From JAKCDU01 sp035551615 (lineage in GTDB: Bacteria > Actinomycetota > Acidimicrobiia > Acidimicrobiales > Palsa-688): a DNA stretch of 64,000 nt. Below are positions 33,791 to 41,905 of this stretch, one piece after another; position 1 is the stretch's first letter, and every line of letters starts with the position of its first letter. The notes beneath the pieces are model-generated. The model was not told where the DNA came from and searched no databases. It saw only the letters and a program-made list of their open reading frames with translations. The position numbers were made by a program, and so were the translations under genes. The stretch spans positions 37,070-101,069 of the forward strand of contig DASZNC010000070.1 in the NCBI GenBank assembly GCA_035551615.1, written 5' to 3'.

Positions 33791-35358
33791 GCGATGCGCT
33801 GGCCCTCGAGTGCCGCCAGGTGGTCGTCCGTTTCGGGGGTCTGGTGGCCGTGCGCGATGTCGATCTGCAGGTGCCCGCCGGGCAGATCGTCGGGCTGGTC
33901 GGCCCCAACGGGGCGGGCAAGAGCACGCTCTTCGGCGTCGTGTCCGGGCTCCTGCGCCCCTCGGAGGGGCACGTGTACCTGCACGGTGACGAGGTCAGCC
34001 ACCTCCGACCCCAGGACCGGGCCGGCCTGGGCTTGGCCCGGACGTTCCAGCATCCGGAGCTGTTCTCCGGTCTGACGGTGCGCCAGCACCTGATCCTGTC
34101 CTACCGGGTCCGCCACGCCAAGCGCCGCACCTGGTCCGATCTGTTCACACTGGGCAGCCTGAAGCGGGCCGACCCCGAGGAGACGGCGCGCGTCGACGAA
34201 CTGCTCGAGCAGCTGGGCATCACCGCGTTGGCCGAGACGCCGGCGCTCGGTTTGCCACTGGGCTCGGCCCGACTGGTGGAACTGGGCCGGGCGCTGGCCA
34301 ACGAGCCGTCGGTACTGCTGCTCGACGAGCCGTCCTCCGGTCTCGATTCGCGGGAGACGGCCCAGTTCGAGGAGACCCTGCGCCGGGTGGCCAGGGAGCG
34401 GGGCATATCGGTCCTGCTGGTCGAACACGACGTCGAACTGGTGATGCGGCTGTGCGCCTCCATCTACGTGCTCGACTTCGGCGCCCTGATCGCCCACGGC
34501 CCCCCGGCCCAGGTGCGATCCGATCCGGCCGTGAAAGCCGCCTACCTGGGTGAGGAGGTGGCCAACGCCGAGCCGCCGGAGCCGCCCGAAGAAGTGGTGC
34601 TGGCGGCCGCGCCGGCGAAGACCCCGGACGTGGATGCCGGTTCCCTGGCCGTGCGCGATCTGGTCGTGAGTTACGGGGAGGCGGCGGCGCTGCACGGCAT
34701 CTCCTTTGACCTCGAACCTGGTCAGGTGCTGGCCGTGGTCGGGCCCAACGGGGCCGGTAAGAGCAGCCTGGCCCGCGCCCTGTCCGGTCTGGTGCGGCCG
34801 TCGAGCGGCCGCATCACCTTCGGCCGGGAGGACATCACCGACTGGCCGGCCGACCGCATCCGCCGGGCCGGGGTGATCCATCTGCCCGAGGGCCGCGGGG
34901 TATTCCGCAGCCTGTCCGTGCTCGACAACCTGCGCATGGCGGCGTCGGCCATGGACGGCCGGGCGGCCAAGCGCCAGGCGGTCGATCAGGCCCTCGAGAC
35001 CTTCCCGGCCCTGGCGACGCGTCGCCGCCAACTGGCCGGCTCGCTGTCCGGCGGCGAACAGCAGATGCTCTCGCTGGCCCGGGCCCTGGCCACCGCCCCC
35101 CGATTGATCGTCGCCGACGAGATGTCGCTCGGCCTGGCCCCGCTCATGGTCGACCTGGTCTTCGACGGCCTGAACCGCATCCGCGCCACCGGCGTGTCGG
35201 TGATCATGATCGAGCAGTACGTCCACCGGGCCCTGGCCTTCGCCGACCAGTGCCTGGTGATGCAACGGGGTCAGGTCGCCTGGTACGGGCGGGCGGCCGA
35301 CGCGGGCGCCGAGGTCCTGACCCACTACCTGGGTTCGGCCATGACGGCGGCCTCCTAG
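33787..35358 (+). CDS. LivG-LivF fused ATPase of the same ABC importer
   Basis: 523 residues with two nucleotide-binding domains. First: Walker A GPNGAGKST (39-47), signature LPLGSARLVELGRAL, Walker B VLLLDEPSSGLD, switch EHD. Second: Walker A GPNGAGKSS (319-327), signature LSGGEQQMLSLARAL, Walker B LIVADEMSLGL. The first signature departs from the LSxGQ consensus, as LivG proteins often do. A Pro/Glu/Ala linker (about 258-283) joins the halves. With the permease fusion and the remote lipoprotein (15191-16417) this makes a complete three-chain transporter. Confidence 0.93.
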   Translation: MSDALALECRQVVVRFGGLVAVRDVDLQVPAGQIVGLVGPNGAGKSTLFGVVSGLLRPSEGHVYLHGDEVSHLRPQDRAGLGLARTFQHPELFSGLTVRQHLILSYRVRHAKRRTWSDLFTLGSLKRADPEETARVDELLEQLGITALAETPALGLPLGSARLVELGRALANEPSVLLLDEPSSGLDSRETAQFEETLRRVARERGISVLLVEHDVELVMRLCASIYVLDFGALIAHGPPAQVRSDPAVKAAYLGEEVANAEPPEPPEEVVLAAAPAKTPDVDAGSLAVRDLVVSYGEAAALHGISFDLEPGQVLAVVGPNGAGKSSLARALSGLVRPSSGRITFGREDITDWPADRIRRAGVIHLPEGRGVFRSLSVLDNLRMAASAMDGRAAKRQAVDQALETFPALATRRRQLAGSLSGGEQQMLSLARALATAPRLIVADEMSLGLAPLMVDLVFDGLNRIRATGVSVIMIEQYVHRALAFADQCLVMQRGQVAWYGRAADAGAEVLTHYLGSAMTAAS

Positions 35359-35401
35359 CCCACCTGGCTCCCGGTGTGACCCGGCGTGGGGGCCGGAGGA
35401 G

Positions 35402-36424
35402 TCAGCCCTTGTAGTCGCTCGATTCGGCCAGTTCGGCGGCGCCCGCCATCAGGTCCAGGACGATCGGTCCGAAGGACTGCAGCTTGGGGTCGGAGGCGGC
35501 CCGTTGGTAACCCTGTTCGAGGACCACGCCCAACTTCCACTTGGCCAGGACCACGTAGTAATCGATGTCGTCGACCTGCCGGCCGGAGACCTCGGCGTAG
35601 TGCCCGATGACCTCGTCCTTGGTCGGCATGCCGAACATGTCGGCGTAGCTGAGCCCGGTAATGGCCGGGTCACCCGGATCGTCGGGCCACGACTGGATGA
35701 CCCACCCGAGGTCGAGCTTCGGGTCGCCCACCGTCCCCATCTCCCAGTCGATGACGGCCGCCAGGCGGGCCGGTGCCCCGTGGCGGAACATCACGTTGGC
35801 GAACTGGTAGTCGCCGTGCATGAGGCCGGGGCGGAAGTCCAGTGGCCGGTGGTGTCGCAGCCAACCGGCGGCCACATCGAAGCCGGGCAGATCCCGTCCT
35901 TTGATCCGGTCCAGGAATCCGGTCCAGCGATCGACCTGGCGTTCGTGGAAGCCGTCGGGACGACCCAGGTCGGACAGCCCCCGCGCCTGCCAGTCGACAT
36001 TGCCCAGCAGCGCGATGCCCTCGATCAACTGGAACGCCAGCCCGCGACGGGCCTCGATGTCGGCGGCGAACGGCTCCGGCCACTGACGGCCGGTGTCCAT
36101 CGGCGACCAGCCGTCGACAAAACCCATCATGTAGAAGGTGCGCCCGAGTACGGACTTGTCCGAGCACAACGCCATCGCCGGGGTGTGGGGGACATCGGTG
36201 CCCTCCAGCGCCTCGATGATCCGCCACTCACGCAGGATGCCGTCATCGCGGCTCTCCGGCGCCGTCGTCGGCGGGATACGGATGGCGCCGTGGAGGTCAC
36301 CACGCCGGATCTCGTAGATCTCGTTCTGGGAACCACCCGAGAGGTACCGCTGCTGAATCGGTTCGCCCTGGCCGGGCAGGCCGCTGCTGTCCAGCCAGCC
36401 GGCCAGTCGTTCGGTGTCGATCAC
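35402..36424 (-). CDS. Phosphotransferase family (APH/ACAD10-type kinase-like) protein
   Basis: 340 residues. Kinase-like fold with YLSGGSQNEIYEI as the nucleotide loop, catalytic loop LMHGDYQFANVMF (HGDxxxxN), and IDWEMGTVGDPKLDLG as the metal-binding DFE-like segment. Related domains in ACAD10 and 11 phosphorylate 4-hydroxyacyl-CoAs, so a role in lipid catabolism is plausible. GTG 36424 is chosen because GGAGGGG lies five bases before it. ATG 36439 is the alternative. Confidence 0.85.
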   Translation of the reverse strand: MIDTERLAGWLDSSGLPGQGEPIQQRYLSGGSQNEIYEIRRGDLHGAIRIPPTTAPESRDDGILREWRIIEALEGTDVPHTPAMALCSDKSVLGRTFYMMGFVDGWSPMDTGRQWPEPFAADIEARRGLAFQLIEGIALLGNVDWQARGLSDLGRPDGFHERQVDRWTGFLDRIKGRDLPGFDVAAGWLRHHRPLDFRPGLMHGDYQFANVMFRHGAPARLAAVIDWEMGTVGDPKLDLGWVIQSWPDDPGDPAITGLSYADMFGMPTKDEVIGHYAEVSGRQVDDIDYYVVLAKWKLGVVLEQGYQRAASDPKLQSFGPIVLDLMAGAAELAESSDYKG

Positions 36425-36457
36425 AGGCTCCCCTCCCATCCGACCCACAATAGAGAG

Positions 36458-37405
36458 ATGGGTCCGTCGATGCTGACCTATGGTCCAGCGGTGACCCTCC
36501 AGGAACTCGCCCCCGATGTGGCCGCTGCGGTCGGGCCGATCGATCTCTCCGGCTTGAGCGCCGAGACCATCGGCTTGTACCGAACCACGTTCGCATCGCC
36601 CAACCAGTCCGACCGGATCACCCGGACCGAGATCGAGGTGCCGGGCGATGTTCCGGTCCCGATCCGGGTGTACCGGGAGGCGGTCGACGAGGTGCGTCCG
36701 TGCGTCTACAGCATCCATGGTGGCGGCTACGTCATGGGCAGCTACGACATGGACGACTACAAGTTCGAGGACTGGTGTCCCCGGCACGGGATCGTCGGCG
36801 TGTCGGTCGAGTACCGCCTGGCGCCGGAGACGCCCTACCCGGGCCCGCTGGAGGACTGCTACCAGGGGCTCAAGTGGGTCCACGACCACGCCGGTGAGAT
36901 CGGTGTCGACCCCGGTCGGATCGGCATCACCGGTGTCAGTGCCGGCGGCGGGCTGGCCGCCGCCCTGGCCCTGCTCGTGCGTGACCGGGGCCAGTTCCCG
37001 ATCATGTTCCAGCTGCTGGACTGCCCGATGCTCGACGACCGCCAACAGACGCATTCCAGCCGGCTCGAGGGCCTGTCGGTGTGGACCAAGGACGCCAACA
37101 CCTTCGGGTGGCGGTCCTATCTGGGCGCGGCCTACGGGTCGGCCGACGTCCCCTACACGGCGGCACCGTCGCGTTGTGAGGACCTGTCGGGACTGCCGCC
37201 CGCCTATGTATCGGTCGGGACGGTCGACGGGTTCCGCGACGAGGACATCGACTACGCCACGCGACTGAACCAGGCCGGCGTGCCGTGCGAACTGCACGTC
37301 TACCCGGGGGCCTGCCACGGCTACCAGATCGCAGTCGACTCGGCGGTGGCCCGCCAGTCGGCGCGCGACACCTCCGAATGGCTGGCCCGCCAGCTGTCCG
37401 CCTGA
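36458..37405 (+). CDS. Alpha/beta hydrolase of the hormone-sensitive-lipase (GDXG) family
   Basis: 315 residues. Oxyanion-hole motif SIHGGGYVMGS (HGGG 87-90), nucleophile elbow GVSAGGG (Ser161), Asp in VDGFRDEDIDYA and His in YPGACHGY give a complete esterase triad. Likely hydrolyses a small ester or lactone. Only 33 bases separate its ATG from the divergent kinase-like gene. ACAATA about six bases upstream hints at a leaderless start. Seven bases separate it from the next gene. Confidence 0.9.
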   Translation: MGPSMLTYGPAVTLQELAPDVAAAVGPIDLSGLSAETIGLYRTTFASPNQSDRITRTEIEVPGDVPVPIRVYREAVDEVRPCVYSIHGGGYVMGSYDMDDYKFEDWCPRHGIVGVSVEYRLAPETPYPGPLEDCYQGLKWVHDHAGEIGVDPGRIGITGVSAGGGLAAALALLVRDRGQFPIMFQLLDCPMLDDRQQTHSSRLEGLSVWTKDANTFGWRSYLGAAYGSADVPYTAAPSRCEDLSGLPPAYVSVGTVDGFRDEDIDYATRLNQAGVPCELHVYPGACHGYQIAVDSAVARQSARDTSEWLARQLSA

Positions 37406-37412
37406 GGCCGAG

Positions 37413-38552
37413 ATGCTGTCACCGCTCGACGAGACGCTGCGCCATCAGATCGGTACCACCTTCGATCACGCCGGTACCAGCGATCCCCGATTCTTCGATC
37501 GTTACTGGTTCGCGATATACGACCCGGCCGGTAACGAACCGGCGCTCAACCTGGGTATGTGCTCGTACCTGAACATGAACGTGGTCGACGGCTACGCGGC
37601 GTTCATCCAGGACGGCAAGCAGCACAACATCCGGGTGTCCCGCCTGCTGCGCCCGGAGATGTTCGCATCCGATCCGAACGTCACGCAGGTGGGTCCGCTG
37701 CGGGTGGAGATCGCCGAGCCGTTCCGCCGGCTGCGATTGAGCCTGGATGACAACGAATGGGGTCTGGGCTTCGACCTCGAGTGGTCATCGGTGATGGATG
37801 CCTACGAGGAGCTGCCCAATTTCACCCGGCTACGCGGACGGGTCACCCAGGACTACGTCAGGTACAACCAGTCCGGCACCGTCAACGGCTGGATCGAGGT
37901 CGACGGCCGGCGGATCGAGGTTCGCGACTGGTGGGGCGGCCGGGACCATTCGTGGGGCGTGCGCACCGATGTGGCCGGCGGCGAACCGGAGACGGGGCCC
38001 GGCGACGAGCGCAGCGTCCGGGGCGGGTTCCTGTGGACCTGGATCACCTTCGGAGCAGCCGACATGGCCGGCCACGTCCAGTACCACGAGATCGAGAACG
38101 GCACCCCGGTCCACCAGGAGGGGATTCTGCGGTGGGCCGACGGGCGGATCATCGCCAGCCACGACGTGCAACTCGATTTCGAGGTCTATCCCGGCACCCG
38201 CCGTTTCGCCCGGGCGACGTGGACCATCGGCGTCCATGGTGGGCAGTGGACGGTGGAGGCGACACCGATCAGTCGTTCTCTGTCGATGCTCGGTCTCGGG
38301 TACTCGATGGGGTACACCGACCGTCGTGGCTTCGGGGTGTACCGCGGCGACGGGCATGTCGAGCACGACATATACGACGTCTCACACGCCGAGGACGTGG
38401 TGCTGCCCGACGGCACCTTGGACCGCCCCTATCACCGCGACTGCGCAGTCACCTACCGGGTGACGGCGCCGGACGGGGCCGTCTTCACCGGGGCCGGCCA
38501 CGTAGCCATCATCCCGAGTGGGAATCTCCCGGGACGGGGTCTACCCGGCTGA
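37413..38552 (+). CDS. Hypothetical protein, beta-rich, possibly CrtC/AttH lipocalin-like
   Basis: 379 residues, not firmly recognised. No signal peptide or membrane helix. The sequence is rich in aromatic and acidic residues arranged as alternating strands, with a central VRDWWGGRDHSWGVR segment that recalls the double-lipocalin fold of hydroxyneurosporene synthase/AttH-type proteins. That family adds water across, or binds, isoprenoid chains, so this is a hint only. Same operon as the HSL-type esterase. Its last 44 bases overlap the convergent hydrolase. Confidence 0.6.
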   Translation: MLSPLDETLRHQIGTTFDHAGTSDPRFFDRYWFAIYDPAGNEPALNLGMCSYLNMNVVDGYAAFIQDGKQHNIRVSRLLRPEMFASDPNVTQVGPLRVEIAEPFRRLRLSLDDNEWGLGFDLEWSSVMDAYEELPNFTRLRGRVTQDYVRYNQSGTVNGWIEVDGRRIEVRDWWGGRDHSWGVRTDVAGGEPETGPGDERSVRGGFLWTWITFGAADMAGHVQYHEIENGTPVHQEGILRWADGRIIASHDVQLDFEVYPGTRRFARATWTIGVHGGQWTVEATPISRSLSMLGLGYSMGYTDRRGFGVYRGDGHVEHDIYDVSHAEDVVLPDGTLDRPYHRDCAVTYRVTAPDGAVFTGAGHVAIIPSGNLPGRGLPG

Positions 38553-39273
38553 GCCACCGGCTGATCTCGGCCGCCAACCGGTCGGGGTGTGATTCCATCG
38601 GCGTGTGACCCGCACCTTCGATGATCACGTGGTCGGCGTCGGGGACCTTCTTGGCCATGTACGACATCCCGGCGAGGAACGGCTTGTCGTTCTCGCCGAC
38701 GATGAGCAGAACGGGGACATCGATGTCGGGCAGGTGGTCGACGACGGCTGAGTCGTACTGGGGCAGGATGCCCCGGGCCGCCCGGATGAGGCCGTCGGCC
38801 GAGCGGTGCCGGCCGCTCGGATCGCCCTCGGCCTCGAGCCTCCCGGCCGTCGACTCGCAGTACGCGTTCCACCCGGCCCGGGGTTCGTCGCTGCGATAGC
38901 CGGGCCCGGTGCCGATGAGCACCAGGCCGCTGACCCGGCCGGGGTGGCGGCGTTGCATGTCGAGGGAGAGGAAGCCGCCCATCGAGTGCCCGACCAGGAT
39001 CACCTTCTCCGCCCCGATCCCATCGATGATGGCGACCATGTCGCCCACCGCGGCGGCCGGGGTGTAGGCGCCCTGGTCGTCCGGATAGTCGCTGCGCCCG
39101 TGGCCCCGTATGTCCCAAGAGACGGCCGGGCGGGCCGGGTGCAGGGCAGCGATGGTCGGGCCGTAGACCCGCCCGGTGTCGCCGAAGCCGTGGGTGAACA
39201 GCACCGGCGTCCCGGTGCCTTCGGAATCGACCGAGTAGTCGATGCCGATTCCCTGTCGGTCCAGTGTGGTCAA
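38509..39273 (-). CDS. Alpha/beta hydrolase fold protein
   Basis: 254 residues. Oxyanion segment FTHGFGDTG, WDIRGHGRSDYP, nucleophile elbow GHSMGG (Ser about 96), Asp in GENDKPF and His in EGAGHTPM form the triad of the epoxide hydrolase/esterase group without a cap of notable size. Start is TTG 39273 in a TTGA overlap with the upstream acyl-CoA dehydrogenase. The last codons lie opposite the hypothetical gene on the plus strand. Confidence 0.87.
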   Translation of the reverse strand: MTTLDRQGIGIDYSVDSEGTGTPVLFTHGFGDTGRVYGPTIAALHPARPAVSWDIRGHGRSDYPDDQGAYTPAAAVGDMVAIIDGIGAEKVILVGHSMGGFLSLDMQRRHPGRVSGLVLIGTGPGYRSDEPRAGWNAYCESTAGRLEAEGDPSGRHRSADGLIRAARGILPQYDSAVVDHLPDIDVPVLLIVGENDKPFLAGMSYMAKKVPDADHVIIEGAGHTPMESHPDRLAAEISRWLSRVDPVPGDSHSG

Positions 39274-40505
39274 CGGTTCCTCGCCTCCCGGTAGGGGAGC
39301 CCCTTGGTCGGGTCGGGCTCTCTTGGTAGCCCCAGCGATCTCTCGCCGAGGATGTTGTGCTGGATTTCGTCGGTGCCGCCGGCAATGGACTGGGCCGGCA
39401 CCGATACGAGGATCTCGGAGATGGTGCCGCCCATCGGGCTGAGAGGGTCGGCACCGGCGAGCAGGCCCCCGGCACCGGCGATGAGGGCATGGACCCGGGC
39501 CGACTGGCGGGCCACCCGGCTGAGGGCCAGTTTGCCGATCGAACCTTCCGGCCCGGGCGGCCGACCGATCGCCCGGGCCGCCTGGGCCCGCGCCGCCGTC
39601 CAGTGGCTGGTCCGTTGCATGGCGATCAACCGGGCGATCTCCTGGCGTACCAGCGGGTCTCCGGCCACATGGCGGGCCTGGGCGTGATCGATGACCAGGT
39701 CGGGGCGGCCGGCCCGTTGGGGATACCAGGAGTACACCTTGGCCGTTTCCGCCGCCTCGGCCCGGGCCTGGTCCAGGGCCGGACCGGCGTCGACACCGTC
39801 GAAGCGGGCCAGGCCGAGGGCGGCGAAGCGGCGCTCATGGGCCAGCGTGGCCTGCGCCGCCGTCCATCCTTCGTTGACCGACCCCACGACCCAGTCCTTC
39901 GGGACGCGAGCCTCGGTGAGGAAAACCTCGTTGAACGACGCGTGGTAGTTCATCTGGCGGAGCGGCCGAACCTCGACGCCCGGCTGCTTCATGGGCAGCA
40001 CGAAGTAGGTGATCCCCCGGTGCTTGGGGGCATCCCAATCGGTGCGAGCCAGAAGCATGCCCAGATCGGCGTGGTGGGCACTGGTGTTCCACACCTTCTG
40101 GCCGGACACGACCCACTCGTCGCCATCCAGTACGGCGGTCGTCGTCAGCCCGGCCAGATCGGACCCGGCCGCCGGTTCGCTGAACAGCTGGCACCAGATC
40201 TCCTCGCCCGTCAGCAGCGGCCGGAGAAATCTGTGACGGGCGGCGTCCGGCCCCTGCTCGAGGATGGTCGGACCGGCCAACCCGGCCGGCACGGAGGCCA
40301 CCGCCCCACATCGCTGAACCTCGTTCCTGACCACGTCGTCGGCCCACGCCGGCAGGCCCCGCCCGTACCATTCCTCAGGCCACGACGGCACCGCCCACCC
40401 GGACGCGACCAGTCGTTCCCGCCAGGCCCGCAGCGACAGCGTCGGATCCCAGTTCCCGGTCACCCAGGCCCGAACTTCGGATCGGAGAGTCGTCTCGTCC
40501 ACCAT
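39270..40505 (-). CDS. Acyl-CoA dehydrogenase
   Basis: 411 residues. QLFSEPAAGSDLAG and WNTSAHHADLGMLLART for FAD and substrate binding, and the C-terminal GGTDEIQHNILGERSLGLPRE. Unlike the pair at 29-31 kb it has no adjacent partner. Start ATG 40505 or GTG 40508. It follows the ornithine cyclodeaminase-like gene by 19 bases and overlaps the hydrolase, forming one operon with them. Confidence 0.88.
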   Translation of the reverse strand: MVDETTLRSEVRAWVTGNWDPTLSLRAWRERLVASGWAVPSWPEEWYGRGLPAWADDVVRNEVQRCGAVASVPAGLAGPTILEQGPDAARHRFLRPLLTGEEIWCQLFSEPAAGSDLAGLTTTAVLDGDEWVVSGQKVWNTSAHHADLGMLLARTDWDAPKHRGITYFVLPMKQPGVEVRPLRQMNYHASFNEVFLTEARVPKDWVVGSVNEGWTAAQATLAHERRFAALGLARFDGVDAGPALDQARAEAAETAKVYSWYPQRAGRPDLVIDHAQARHVAGDPLVRQEIARLIAMQRTSHWTAARAQAARAIGRPPGPEGSIGKLALSRVARQSARVHALIAGAGGLLAGADPLSPMGGTISEILVSVPAQSIAGGTDEIQHNILGERSLGLPREPDPTKGLPYREARNR

Positions 40506-40524
40506 CACTGTGTAGCAGCCGGGA

Positions 40525-41469
40525 TCAGAGGTCGATCGTCTGCGCCTCCACCCGACCGTCGCGCCAGGCGGCCAAGGCGGCGTGGGCGATCCCCAGATCC
40601 TGGATGGCCAGTCCGGTCGAGTCGAACATCGTGATGTCGTCGGGCCCCGTTCGCCCGCCCTGCTCGCCGGCCAGCACGGCGCCCAGGTCGATGACGCCGT
40701 CCCGATCCAGTCGGCCGGCAGCACAGGCACCGGCCAACTCGCCGCCGTGGGACGCCTGCTCCCACTCGTCACAGAAGAGGTGGCAGGCCAGCACGGCATC
40801 GACGGTCGCCTCCGCCTTGCCCGGCCCATCGGCGCCCAGCATGTTGAAATGCTGTCCGGGCCGTAGGTCAGCGGTGTCGATCACCGGTTGGCGCCCAGGG
40901 GTGACGCAGCACACGACGGCCTGGTCGCGGGCCTCGACCAGTGGGCCGACCGACCACGAGAGCTCCTCCGCCAACCGGTGAGTGGCATCCGGATCCGGAT
41001 CGGAGCAGACGCCGGGCCCGAAGCCGGCGGCATGCAGGCAGCGGGCTGCCCATGTGCCGTGGACACCGCACCCGATGATCCCGACTCCGCCCCCCGGCGC
41101 GGTCAGGGCGGCGCTGGCCACTGCAGCGGCCGCTCCGGTCCGCAGGGCGGTGACGGCCCGGGCGTCCAGGATCAGGAGGGTCTCCCCGGTCCGGGCATCG
41201 GACACGCAGACCACGCCGGTAACGGTCGGATGGGCCGTGCCATGGTTGCCGGGAAAGCTGGTCACCCATTTGAGAACGGCCAGGCCGCCACCGAGCGCGG
41301 GCATGGCCCGGAAATCGCCGAACGGCGGGTTCTCCAGATAGACCTTGGGCGGCATGAACCACTCGCCGGCATGGTGGCGAAGGAAGGCCTGGCGGGTTGC
41401 GTCGATGGCCCCCACTGGCGAGACGGCGTCGAGGACGGCCTGGTAATGCAGAACCGGTATCTGGGGCAT
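40525..41469 (-). CDS. Ornithine cyclodeaminase/mu-crystallin family NAD(P)-binding protein
   Basis: 314 residues from ATG 41469. Substrate region FMPPKVYLENPPFGDFRAMPA and LKWVTSFPGNHG, TGETLLILDARAVTALRTGAAAA, then the Rossmann motif GIIGCGVHGTWAA. The family includes ornithine cyclodeaminase, alanine dehydrogenase and ketimine reductase. The catalytic Asp is most likely in TMFDSTGLAIQD. Gene context with hydrolase and acyl-CoA dehydrogenase suggests reduction of a ketimine or unusual imino acid. The longer frame to 41586 overlaps a better small gene. Confidence 0.83.
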   Translation of the reverse strand: MPQIPVLHYQAVLDAVSPVGAIDATRQAFLRHHAGEWFMPPKVYLENPPFGDFRAMPALGGGLAVLKWVTSFPGNHGTAHPTVTGVVCVSDARTGETLLILDARAVTALRTGAAAAVASAALTAPGGGVGIIGCGVHGTWAARCLHAAGFGPGVCSDPDPDATHRLAEELSWSVGPLVEARDQAVVCCVTPGRQPVIDTADLRPGQHFNMLGADGPGKAEATVDAVLACHLFCDEWEQASHGGELAGACAAGRLDRDGVIDLGAVLAGEQGGRTGPDDITMFDSTGLAIQDLGIAHAALAAWRDGRVEAQTIDL

Positions 41470-41506
41470 CACCCGGCCACGGTAGAGGGACCTCCACGGT
41501 CGGCGC

Positions 41507-41662
41507 TCAGTCGGCCTCTTCTGCTCGTCGCTCGGCTCCGCTCTTCTCTTCCGTCTCTGTTGCGTCAGGCGATGCTCGGCCGACATAGCTGCCGTCCGGG
41601 GCTCGGCTGGAGGCCAGGTCCGGTGCCGCTTCCACGTCGGGTTCGGCCTTGTCTCGACTCAT
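41507..41662 (-). CDS. Small hydrophilic protein, 51 residues
   Basis: Reads MSRDKAEPDVEAAPDLASSR and continues Glu/Ala/Arg-rich to a TGA at 41507. No hydrophobic stretch, likely unstructured. A GGAGGAG box six bases before ATG 41662 and an 11-base gap after the previous small gene support translation. Function unknown. Confidence 0.5.
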   Translation of the reverse strand: MSRDKAEPDVEAAPDLASSRAPDGSYVGRASPDATETEEKSGAERRAEEAD

Positions 41663-41673
41663 ATCGTCTCCTC

Positions 41674-41862
41674 CTAGCGCTCGCCGGCGGGCTGATCCGG
41701 ATCGGCCTTGCTCCCGGCCCGAGGCCGCTCGTCGGCCGGTTCATCAGCAGGAACGCCGGACCCCTCATCGAGCGACCGGTTGAGCTGTTCTTCCTTCTCC
41801 TTGGCGGCCCGGCCGAAGTCGGCGTCCTGGGGGTCGGTCCTGGGCTGATCTTTGTCTGACAT
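41674..41862 (-). CDS. Small acidic hydrophilic protein, 62 residues
   Basis: MSDKDQPRTDPQDADFGRAA followed by a Lys/Glu helix and a Pro/Asp/Glu tail. Predicted disordered, no Cys, no membrane part. Forms a pair with the 51-residue gene downstream and follows the sugar-porter gene by 43 bases. Composition recalls small hydrophilic stress proteins, but nothing specific is recognised. Confidence 0.5.
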   Translation of the reverse strand: MSDKDQPRTDPQDADFGRAAKEKEEQLNRSLDEGSGVPADEPADERPRAGSKADPDQPAGER

Positions 41863-41905
41863 CTCGGCTACGTACCCCTGTGGGTAGCCGGAAAAACCGG
41901 TCCGG

